From the NCBI GenBank assembly GCA_018378255.1, contig JAGZXV010000035.1, positions 1 to 34,032 of the forward strand: 34,032 nt of DNA, given 5' to 3'. The notes beneath the pieces were generated by a model, which did not search any database, was not told where the DNA came from, and saw only the letters and a program-made list of their open reading frames with translations. Numbering within the stretch: the first letter of the stretch is position 1; every line of letters starts with the position of its first letter. The stretch comes from Clostridiaceae bacterium (GTDB lineage Bacteria; Bacillota; Clostridia; Lachnospirales; Lachnospiraceae). Shown in pieces: positions 24,129-31,435 of this stretch. Made by a program: the position numbers and the translations under genes.

Positions 24129-26249
24129 GTGGAAGACAATATAAAAGGACTAATCAACAGGGAGGCCCTGTTTTCCTCAGAGACAGAGGACTACCGTTTT
24201 CCGGCTGAGCCGGACGCAGATGACGATGTAATCCTCCATATGCGGACAGGTAAGGGCAACGCAGATCATGTATATTATGTAGAGGACAATGCTGAGGTTG
24301 AGATGACCAAGGTCCTTTCAGACGAATTGTTCGACTACTATGAATATGAAATCACAGTAGGCACCGACCAGGTGCTTTATCACTTTAAAGTTGTAACAGG
24401 ACAGGAGGTCTGTCTATATAACCGGCTGGGAGCCACGGATGAGGCCCAGCAGGGGTTTGATTTTAAGATTACTCCGGGATTCCATACGCCGGAATGGGCC
24501 AAAGGCGCGGTGATGTATCAGATTTTTGTGGACCGGTTTTGCAATGGCGATAAAAGTAATGATGTGGAGACCTGTGAGTATGTATATATAGGCCGTCCGG
24601 TCCAGCGGGTTGAGGACTGGGGAAAGAACCCGTCCGCAATGGATGTGGGATATTTTTACGGAGGTGACTTAAAAGGGGTCTGGGATAAGCTGGACTACAT
24701 CAAAAGCCTTGGCGTGGAGGTCATTTACCTTAACCCTATTTTCGTATCCCCATCCAACCATAAGTACGACTGCCAGGATTATGAACATATTGACCCCCAT
24801 TTTGGACGGATTGTGAAAGACGGCGGCAGGCTGGTGGATGAGGACGCCACTGACAACCAGGAAGCAAAGAAGTATGTGATACGCAGTGCGGGAAGGGAGA
24901 ACCTGGAAGCCAGCGATGCTTTTTTTGCTGAATTTGTCCAGGAAATCCACAGGCGCGGCATGAAGATCATACTGGACGGCGTGTTTAACCACTGCGGTTC
25001 CTTTAATAAATGGCTGGATGCGGAAGAAGTGTATAAACAATCAGGGGATTATGAGCCGGGGGCCTATGAATCCAAGGACAGCCCTTACCACAGCTTTTTC
25101 CATTTTTATGACGAGAGGGACCAGGCATGGCCGCGCAACGCAGCCTATGACGGCTGGTGGGGGCATGATACCCTGCCCAAGCTGAATTATGAAAATTCCG
25201 ACAAGCTGGTAGAGTATATACTGAATGTTGCAAGGAAGTGGGTGTCCCCGCCGTATTCCATTGACGGATGGCGTCTGGATGTGGCAGCCGACCTGGGCCA
25301 CACCTCGGAATACAACCATTCTTTCTGGCGCAGGTTCAGGCAGGCCGTGAAGGAGGTTAATCCGGATGTGCTGATTCTTGCAGAGCATTACGGTGACCCG
25401 GCATCCTGGCTGGAAGGCGACCAGTGGGACTCCATCATGAATTACGATGCGTTCATGGAGCCGGTCACATGGTTCCTGACCGGCATGGAAAAGCACAGTG
25501 ACAGCTATAACGGCGGCCTGTGGGGTGATGGGGAAGCATTTTTTAATGCAATGAAATATCATATGAGCCGTATGCAGACCAACACGGTGATGACGGCCAT
25601 GAACCAGCTCTCCAACCACGACCATTCAAGGTTCCTTACCAGAACCAACCAGATGGTGGGCAGGACCGGTACCATGGGGCCTGACAGGGCAGGAGAGAAC
25701 ATAAAGCTGTGCGTGCTCCGGGAGGCAGTGGTGATTCAGATGACATGGCCGGGAGCCCCTACTTTGTATTATGGAGATGAGGCGGGCGTGTGCGGCTGGA
25801 CGGATCCGGACAGCAGAAGGACCTATCCCTGGGGCAGCGAGGATCTGGAACTGATTGAGTTCCACCGTTATATGACCGGTATCCATAAACGGGTTCCGGC
25901 CTTCCGCAAGGGAAGTGTGAAGCCGCTGGCGGCAGGATATCAGAAAATTGCCTATGGACGCATGTATGAGGATTATCAGGCAGTGACCGTTGTGTGCAAC
26001 AGCCCTGAGGCGCAGACCATGGAGATTCCGGTGTGGCAGCTGGGCATAACGGATGATATGATCCTTGGGCGTCCTATCCTGTCCACGGAGGATGGGTATA
26101 ATGCCGGGATCATGATGTACCGTGTAAAGGAAGGCATCCTGAAGGTTAACATGCCGTCCTACAGCGCGGCGGTGTTTATCTCCAGGCCCGAGGATTTTTA
26201 TCCGGTTGTGGATTCGCGGTTTGCGGACGGAGTGGGAGAGGAAAAGTAG
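24129..26249 (+). CDS. GH13 alpha-glucan hydrolase, neopullulanase/cyclomaltodextrinase-like
   Basis: Hydrolyses alpha-1,4 (possibly also alpha-1,6) links in maltodextrins, cyclodextrins or pullulan. It has 706 residues with a GTG start. There is no signal peptide, so it works inside the cell on imported oligosaccharides. Residues 1-115 look like the N-terminal beta-sandwich (CBM34-like) of the GH13_20 group. The TIM barrel begins at WAKGAVMYQIFVDRFCNGD. The catalytic trio is visible: nucleophile Asp384 in GWRLDVAAD, acid/base Glu419 in LAEHYGD, and Asp498 in NQLSNHDHSR. An inserted segment at about 225-250 (GGRLVDEDATDNQEAKK) lies in domain B. The C-terminal beta domain ends near 690. It stands alone, with its own promoter and terminator. 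Closely related specificities cannot be told apart by eye. Confidence 0.9.
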   Translation: MEDNIKGLINREALFSSETEDYRFPAEPDADDDVILHMRTGKGNADHVYYVEDNAEVEMTKVLSDELFDYYEYEITVGTDQVLYHFKVVTGQEVCLYNRLGATDEAQQGFDFKITPGFHTPEWAKGAVMYQIFVDRFCNGDKSNDVETCEYVYIGRPVQRVEDWGKNPSAMDVGYFYGGDLKGVWDKLDYIKSLGVEVIYLNPIFVSPSNHKYDCQDYEHIDPHFGRIVKDGGRLVDEDATDNQEAKKYVIRSAGRENLEASDAFFAEFVQEIHRRGMKIILDGVFNHCGSFNKWLDAEEVYKQSGDYEPGAYESKDSPYHSFFHFYDERDQAWPRNAAYDGWWGHDTLPKLNYENSDKLVEYILNVARKWVSPPYSIDGWRLDVAADLGHTSEYNHSFWRRFRQAVKEVNPDVLILAEHYGDPASWLEGDQWDSIMNYDAFMEPVTWFLTGMEKHSDSYNGGLWGDGEAFFNAMKYHMSRMQTNTVMTAMNQLSNHDHSRFLTRTNQMVGRTGTMGPDRAGENIKLCVLREAVVIQMTWPGAPTLYYGDEAGVCGWTDPDSRRTYPWGSEDLELIEFHRYMTGIHKRVPAFRKGSVKPLAAGYQKIAYGRMYEDYQAVTVVCNSPEAQTMEIPVWQLGITDDMILGRPILSTEDGYNAGIMMYRVKEGILKVNMPSYSAAVFISRPEDFYPVVDSRFADGVGEEK

Positions 26250-26310
26250 GAACAGGAAACAGGAATCCGGGGATGTGCAGGGGATTCATAGGAAGATAGA
26301 TAGGGAATTG

Positions 26311-26370
26311 AAAGGAAGAGCGCTTGATGGCGGCAGATATTAGGATGCGGTCATGGGGCGCTTTTTCTTT
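26311..26370 (+). terminator. Terminator after the GH13 gene
   Basis: Arms 26311-26323 (AAAGGAAGAGCGC) and 26358-26370 (GCGCTTTTTCTTT) pair over 13 positions with two G-U pairs, and the 3' side is T-rich. The 33-base loop is long. A second GGCGCTTTTTT follows at about 26382. The 450-base gap 26250-26699 otherwise holds the operator and promoter entries below and no gene. Confidence 0.55.
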
Positions 26371-26542
26371 TGGTCTGCGGCTATGAGGCGCTTTTTTGGG
26401 GTTTGCGGGAATGGGATTTTAATTTAGGCCTGCCCTTGGTTTTCCGGACCAGGGTGTGTTTTGTTGAAATCATACAAGAATAAACAATATTTTTTGTAAG
26501 GTTAGTCAATTTACAACAAGGATGTGTGATGATAGTATTATA

Positions 26543-26553
26543 TTGTCAGACAA
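26543..26553. promoter_or_regulatory. Candidate GntR/FadR operator
   Basis: TTGTCAGACAA is a perfect palindrome matching the GT-n3-AC core of operators bound by FadR-subfamily GntR proteins. It lies about 150 bases upstream of the gntR-type gene. A 10-of-11 match, TTGTCAGACAC, occurs at 26727-26737 inside that gene, so the two flank the promoter. Autoregulation is an inference. Confidence 0.45.
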
Positions 26554-26637
26554 CAAAAAATAACATCAGATAAATATAAAATAAATATTGGTATAGTAGG
26601 ACTAATAAAAATATATGTACTACAACAATCGGCATTA

Positions 26638-26666
26638 TTGTGCTGGGGGGATATTCAATATATAAT
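26638..26666 (+). promoter_or_regulatory. Promoter of the GntR-type regulator gene
   Basis: TTGTGC (26638-26643), a 17-base spacer and a perfect TATAAT (26661-26666). Transcription would start near 26673. GGAGG lies at 26685-26689, 10 bases before the ATG. Confidence 0.6.
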
Positions 26667-26699
26667 AAAACAAATTGGTGATATGGAGGCTGATGCTTT

Positions 26700-27380
26700 A
26701 TGGAGACTAAAAATAAAAAGGAAACATTGTCAGACACGGTTAGCAGGAAACTGGAGGACATGATTACCACCCAGATGAAGGCCGGGAACCGGCTTCCCAC
26801 GGAGATGGTATTGGCGGAAATGTATTCCGTGGGCAGGTCAACCATTCGGGAAAGCCTGAAGGCCCTGTCATCCAAGGGACTGATTGTAAGGAAAAAAGAC
26901 GGGACATTTGTGTCAGACCGCGTGAAAGACTGTCTGATTGCACCTCTGGACCTGCTGATTACCATGGATATCGGGCAGATCAATGACCTGATAGAACTGC
27001 GTGAGATGCTGGAGGTCAGCATGATTGCAGCCGCAGTGGAGAGGGCCACGGATGAAGATATTAAGAACATGGAACGGATTTTATGAAAAATGCAGAATCC
27101 GGACCTGCAGGCAGATGAATCCAGGGAACTGGATATCCAGTTGCATTGTGCGTTTGCAGAGGCAACAGGCAATACCATTATTAAGGAGCTTATTAAGGCA
27201 GTGCAGTTGGTAACTGTCAAGAACCTGGATTACATGTCCAATGTGACGCTGAAGCGGGATAATGCGGTTTCGTCCCACAGCCAGATTATCGAGGCATTTA
27301 AGAACAGGGACAAGGAGAAGGCAATTGAAACAATGAGGGTGCATTTATCCATTTTCCGTAATCAGGAAAAGGAACAATAA
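26700..27380 (+). pseudogene. FadR/GntR-family regulator interrupted by an in-frame TGA
   Basis: Read through one stop codon, this frame encodes 226 residues, the normal size of a FadR-subfamily GntR repressor. An N-terminal winged helix (LSDTVSRKLEDMI, GNRLPTEMVLAEMYSVGRST, RKKDGTFVS; residues 9-77) is followed by an FCD ligand domain (ELREMLEVSMIAAAVERATDEDI ... ELDIQLHCAFAEATGN). The TGA at 27084-27086 falls in the first helices of the FCD domain. The same frame resumes at once with an ATG at 27090 and continues to 27380 without other damage. This looks like a recent nonsense change, a sequencing error, or a gene now made as two pieces. The N-terminal 128-residue piece could still bind DNA. 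It probably controlled the downstream opine-type cluster. Confidence 0.8.
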
Positions 27381-27477
27381 GTAAGAAGAATTATCTCATG
27401 GAGTGAGTGCCGGCCTTACTGCATGTTTAATTAAAGAATATTGTACATGTGAACAGAGGAAGAAAGGAAGAGGACGT

Positions 27478-28761
27478 ATGTATCAGGATTTTTATGATAT
27501 TCTTCACAAAGAGGTAAAGTCGGCACTTGGATGTACGGGACCGCTGGGTCCGGTGTATGCAGCGGCATCCGCCATGTCAATCCTTGGGGGGAAGGACATT
27601 AAGCATATACATATCAGGGGAAGCAAGAACACAGTGGGCCGCAATGCGGATGTGGGGATACCGGGAGTCTCAAAGACAGGAATTCCCATGGCAGTCTGTA
27701 TCGGCGCGGTAGGTGGGGATGCCGGCGCCGGCCTGGAGGTGCTGAGGAACGTGACCCCGGAACAAAAGGAGATTGCAGAGCGCCTGGCGGATTCCGGGAT
27801 TGTGGATGTGGAAATGGATCTGTCCATTAACGGACGGTATGTGGAACTTGAGCTGGAGACGGAGAATGGAACCAGCAAGGTTATTGTTGCAACGGAAGTG
27901 GACAACGTGGTTTACCAGGAAGTAAACGGCAGGGTCCTGTTGGATAAGCCTTATGATATCAAGAAGCTGAATGACCACAGCAAGGCCCTGATCCGCCGGC
28001 ACACGGTAAAGGAATGTTTTGAGTTTGCAAAGAACTGTCCCATCGAGGATTTATATTTCCTCAGGGATATGGTGAGTTATAATTCCAAGATGGCCGATCA
28101 TGCCCTTCAATCAGATACAGGTGCAGGAATCGGAAGGGGCCTGTTGGAGATTGACCCGGATGACATGCTGATGCGGGCAAAGGCTTATGCAGCGGCCGGA
28201 TGCGAGACGCGTATGGCAGGTGTGCAGCTTACTGCAATGTCAGTGTGTAACAAGGGAAATGTGGGACTGGCCTCCTCCCTTCCCCTGGTCAGCATGGCGG
28301 ATTCCATGAAGGTCGGCGAGGAGGTCCTGTTACGGGCGGTGGCTTTAAGCTGCCTGGTGTCCATCATGACAATCAGCAATATCGGGAAGTCCCCGGCCAT
28401 GTGTTCCTGTATGGTATCAGCCGCACTGGGAGTGGCCTGCGGTCTGGTGCTGATGATGGACGGCTCCTATGAGCAGGTTCAATATGCATTCAGCAATACA
28501 TTTGTCAATTCCTTTGGCGTGGTCTGTGACGGCGCGCGCCAGGCATGTGCCATGAGGCTTGCGGTGGGCACGGGCGTGGCAGTGGACGCGGCAAGACTGG
28601 CCATGAAGAATGTCCATCTGCCCTTTAATATGGGAGTACTGGGCGTGGATATGGAAGATTCCCTCAGATTTTTAGGCGTAATCGGTCAGGGACCCATGAT
28701 TGCAACGGATGTGGCACTGTGCGAAGCGCTGTTTGAAAAAGCGCCCATGAGTAAAAAGTAG
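27478..28761 (+). CDS. L-cysteine desulfidase / Fe-S L-serine dehydratase-like protein
   Basis: Member of the family holding CyuA-type L-cysteine desulfidase (UPF0597, YhaM) and the alpha part of iron-sulfur L-serine dehydratase. These remove sulfide or water plus ammonia from an amino acid to give a 2-oxo acid. The 427 residues are the usual length. The start at 27478 has GGAAGAGGA upstream. An in-frame start at 27403 would add 25 unlikely residues. The Fe-S candidates are Cys19 in ALGCTGP, the pair in AMCSCMVSAALGVACG, and those in VVCDGARQACAMRLA. Two positions are unusual: the typical GCTEP is GCTGP (Gly21 for Glu), and the usual glycine before NxG is Cys (SVCNKGNVGLASSLP). This suggests a sister group with another substrate. 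It is first after the regulator and is followed by two membrane proteins. Confidence 0.85.
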   Translation: MYQDFYDILHKEVKSALGCTGPLGPVYAAASAMSILGGKDIKHIHIRGSKNTVGRNADVGIPGVSKTGIPMAVCIGAVGGDAGAGLEVLRNVTPEQKEIAERLADSGIVDVEMDLSINGRYVELELETENGTSKVIVATEVDNVVYQEVNGRVLLDKPYDIKKLNDHSKALIRRHTVKECFEFAKNCPIEDLYFLRDMVSYNSKMADHALQSDTGAGIGRGLLEIDPDDMLMRAKAYAAAGCETRMAGVQLTAMSVCNKGNVGLASSLPLVSMADSMKVGEEVLLRAVALSCLVSIMTISNIGKSPAMCSCMVSAALGVACGLVLMMDGSYEQVQYAFSNTFVNSFGVVCDGARQACAMRLAVGTGVAVDAARLAMKNVHLPFNMGVLGVDMEDSLRFLGVIGQGPMIATDVALCEALFEKAPMSKK

Positions 28762-28786
28762 GGAATGGGGGAAGGAGGGAGTCTGA

Positions 28787-29497
28787 GTGAATTATTTAGA
28801 TGTAGCCAATAGCAGGACCATGTTTCTGCTGTGCCTGGTTCCGGCGTTGACCATTGTTACCGTGGCTGTTTTATTTATCAGGACCGCATGGAGACGCGGG
28901 CTGGAACTGGGTATGTCAAATGAGAAGTTGAAAAAGTGTGTTACGACCTCAGTTACATTTTCCATTGTTCCTACCCTTTCACTGCTTATCCTGATGGTGG
29001 GCTTAGCGCCCACCATAGGAAAGTTCTATCCCTGGATGCGTATGATTAACATTGGGGCGGGACAGTACGAAGCGGTTGCGGCTAATATAGGCATGCAGGC
29101 CTCGGGCGCCGGGGACTGGAAGGCCCTTACCCTGGCAGGATATGTCCTGATCATGCTGGTCATGAACTTCGGGATGTGTATTGCGCCCATTCTCTGTATC
29201 TTTACGATTAAGAAATTTGATTCAACACTGAAGGTGGCCAAGGGCTCCAAGCCTTTCATGAACATAGCGACATCTGCCCTGTACACGGGATTTATCGCAT
29301 TCTCAGCACTTCCATACGCGGTGAACACCAAGAAACCGCTGGCAATCGTTGCATTGCTGGTGGGCGGTTCTGTCCGGTTCCTGTGCGTGAAGCTGAAAAA
29401 ACGGTTCCCGTTCCTTCAGGAATTCTCAATGACCCTTTCCCTGCTTCTGGCCATGGTGGCGTGCATCGCGCTGACCCAGGCAGGGATATTCACATAA
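28787..29497 (+). CDS. Six-span membrane protein of the DUF5058 type
   Basis: A 236-residue integral membrane protein starting at GTG with AAGGAGGGAG upstream. It has about six hydrophobic segments, near 12-31, 50-74, 112-142, 158-177, 182-198 and 212-232. The pattern fits the uncharacterised DUF5058 family. Conserved-looking residues include NIGAGQYEAVAANIGMQASG between spans 2 and 3. It starts 25 bases after the desulfidase-like gene and is followed 18 bases later by another membrane protein of like size, so the two may form one transporter for an amino acid or its product. No biochemical function is known to me. Confidence 0.8.
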   Translation: MNYLDVANSRTMFLLCLVPALTIVTVAVLFIRTAWRRGLELGMSNEKLKKCVTTSVTFSIVPTLSLLILMVGLAPTIGKFYPWMRMINIGAGQYEAVAANIGMQASGAGDWKALTLAGYVLIMLVMNFGMCIAPILCIFTIKKFDSTLKVAKGSKPFMNIATSALYTGFIAFSALPYAVNTKKPLAIVALLVGGSVRFLCVKLKKRFPFLQEFSMTLSLLLAMVACIALTQAGIFT

Positions 29498-29515
29498 GGA
29501 AGGAGGCGCAGTGGT

Positions 29516-30250
29516 ATGAGTGAACAGAGTACAAAGGATGTGCAGGTAAAGGGGACAAAGCGTGACGGGGTCTTTGATGAATATGACCATAAAATTCACA
29601 GGATGGGGCGGATTGGTACGTTCGTATCTTTGATTACCTGGTTCCTTCCGGCCATTGGCATTACCCTTATCTACAAGGTCCGCCTGAACTGGGGACAGAT
29701 CCTGGCAGCTACCATTGCGGTTGTATCCGCGTTTGGCCTGCAGGGGTTTTTCCAGCCATTTACATTTTTTCCCATGCTGGGGGCGGGCGGGACCTACCTG
29801 TCCTTCATATTCGGCAATGTGCCGCAGCAGCGGCTTCCATGCGCCACAAGCTGTCAGGAAATCATGGGAGTTGATATGGGGACCAAGGAGGGGGATATCG
29901 TGGCTACCATAGCAGTGGGCATCTCGTCACTGGTGTCAGTGGCAGTGTGTACCCTGGGTATGGTTGCCGTGACCATTATTTATCCTGTGATATCCAATCC
30001 CGTGCTTTCACCAGGATTTGGGAATATCATTCCCGCGCTATTCGGATATATGTTTGTCACTGTATTTTTAGGCAGTCCAAAGGTAGCTGCGTTACCCTCC
30101 ATCCTGTGCCTGATCATGCTTGCGGTATTCGGTCTGCCCTTTGCCAGCAAGAACTCCATGTACCTGAACCTGTTCTTCATGGGTACGGCTGTGGTATGGG
30201 CTTACTATTTATTTAAAAAAGGGAAAATCAAATCCGGCGGCAGACTGTAG
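29516..30250 (+). CDS. Uncharacterised multi-span membrane protein, partner of the DUF5058-type protein
   Basis: A 244-residue protein with a charged 32-residue cytoplasmic start, then about six hydrophobic segments beginning at GTFVSLITWFLPAIGITLIY. I do not recognise the family. Notable features are a glycine- and aromatic-rich re-entrant-like stretch (FFQPFTFFPMLGAGGTYLSF, near residues 80-100), followed by FGNVPQQRLPCATSCQEIMG with two cysteines. The C-terminal tail is basic. AAGGAAGGAGG precedes the ATG. The close spacing and similar size suggest it forms a two-subunit membrane complex with the upstream protein. A terminator-like hairpin follows, so this gene may end the first part of the cluster. 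Confidence 0.75.
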   Translation: MSEQSTKDVQVKGTKRDGVFDEYDHKIHRMGRIGTFVSLITWFLPAIGITLIYKVRLNWGQILAATIAVVSAFGLQGFFQPFTFFPMLGAGGTYLSFIFGNVPQQRLPCATSCQEIMGVDMGTKEGDIVATIAVGISSLVSVAVCTLGMVAVTIIYPVISNPVLSPGFGNIIPALFGYMFVTVFLGSPKVAALPSILCLIMLAVFGLPFASKNSMYLNLFFMGTAVVWAYYLFKKGKIKSGGRL

Positions 30251-30294
30251 ATGAGTTTTTAAACATACCTTAGGGCGTGTAGACATGTTCTGGC

Positions 30295-30322
30295 AACGGG
30301 CTGAGTGGCGTCTCAGCCCGTT
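30295..30322 (+). terminator. Hairpin between the membrane-protein pair and the opine-dehydrogenase gene
   Basis: Exact 11-bp stem, AACGGGCTGAG with CTCAGCCCGTT, around TGGCGT. Only a weak T-run follows. It may end or attenuate the upstream transcript and so lower expression of the two downstream genes. Confidence 0.55.
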
Positions 30323-30346
30323 TGCATCTAAAAGGGGTAAAGTATA

Positions 30347-31432
30347 ATGACGGATAACAGTATAACAGTAATCGGCAGCGGGGCCACTGCGCTGGCAGCT
30401 GCCGCATATCTGACAATAAAGGGAAAACAGGTCATCCTGTGCGACAGGGAACAGGGACAGAGATTCCGGGATATTGAGGATGGGGGAGGAATTACCCTGG
30501 AGGGGGTCATGGAAACAGGCTCCCCGGTGCTTCCCTTCCGTATGACGGATGATTTTCAGGATGCTGTGGGGAATGCCCGCCGGATCCTGGTTTGCGTTTC
30601 AGCGGACAGGCACAGGGAGATTGCGGATCTGTGTTCCCCGTATGCCAGGGAAGGGCAGACCTATGTCATCAGTCCGGGCAACCTGGGCGCTGTCATATTT
30701 GTAGACAGGTTTTACAAAAAGGGGAAAAAGGGTGTCACGGCCGCGGAACTTGTGGGAAATATCTGCCCGTGCCGTATAACCGGAAGGGCAAGGGTGCTTA
30801 TGGCCATGCCGGTGGGGGAAAAGCGGATTGCGGCATTTCCGGCCTGCCGGACGCAGATGGCAATCCAGGCATTTGAGGATGTGTTCAGGTTCCATGCAGC
30901 CAGGAATATTTTTGAGGGAATGCTCAATTCCCCCAATCTGGTCATCCATGTGGCCGGCACCCTTTTGAACACCACGGCTATTGAGAAAATGGGGCAGGAT
31001 TTTGCGCTGTACACAAACGGGCTGACACCATCCCTGTTAAGGTGCGCGGATGCAGTTGAAAAGGAACGCAACCAGGTGCTGAGGGAATTGGATTACAGCG
31101 CTTATGCAAGTACGGTGTCCAAAATGCATCAGATGATGGACTATGGGCATTATGACGAGCTGAATTACTTCCGGTCCCTGAAAGGACCTGCCAGCCTGGA
31201 GGAAAGGTACATCAGCGAAGATGCATCCTGTTCCATGGCCCTTCTTGTGTCCCTGGCAGAGGAGTACGGGATTGAGGTCCCGGTATGTAAAGCGCTTATT
31301 ACCATTGCCAATACGGTTAATGGATTCAATTATTATGAGCATGGCCGTACCCTTAAGAATATGGGGATGTCGGGGATGTCCAGGGAAAATCTGAACCAAT
31401 ATCTGGAAACCCTGACCATGGCAGGGGGATAA
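30347..31432 (+). CDS. Opine-dehydrogenase-like NAD(P)-dependent oxidoreductase
   Basis: Member of the octopine/nopaline dehydrogenase superfamily. These enzymes reductively join an amino acid to a 2-oxo acid, or oxidise the secondary amine back to the parts. It has 361 residues. The N-terminal Rossmann fold opens with ITVIGSGATALAAAAYL (the GxGxxA pattern) and an acidic residue follows the second strand (LCDREQ). The C-terminal helical domain starts near residue 185. It contains SPNLVIHVAGTLLN, with a His in the expected catalytic region, and closes with the family's EHGRTLKNMGM. AAGGGG precedes the ATG. The transporter gene starts 3 bases after the stop, so the two are tightly coupled. Substrate unknown. 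Catabolism of an imported opine is the simplest reading. Confidence 0.85.
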   Translation: MTDNSITVIGSGATALAAAAYLTIKGKQVILCDREQGQRFRDIEDGGGITLEGVMETGSPVLPFRMTDDFQDAVGNARRILVCVSADRHREIADLCSPYAREGQTYVISPGNLGAVIFVDRFYKKGKKGVTAAELVGNICPCRITGRARVLMAMPVGEKRIAAFPACRTQMAIQAFEDVFRFHAARNIFEGMLNSPNLVIHVAGTLLNTTAIEKMGQDFALYTNGLTPSLLRCADAVEKERNQVLRELDYSAYASTVSKMHQMMDYGHYDELNYFRSLKGPASLEERYISEDASCSMALLVSLAEEYGIEVPVCKALITIANTVNGFNYYEHGRTLKNMGMSGMSRENLNQYLETLTMAGG

Positions 31433-31435
31433 GGC

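Noticed and set aside
26510..26538. Second gntR promoter (TTTACA, 17 bases, TAGTAT)
   Set aside because: The -10 is poor, and a much better promoter with perfect TATAAT lies nearer the gene at 26638-26666.
27084..27086. TGA as selenocysteine or programmed read-through
   Set aside because: No selenocysteine-type stem-loop is apparent just downstream, and FadR-type regulators have no conserved cysteine or selenocysteine there. A nonsense change or sequencing error is simpler.
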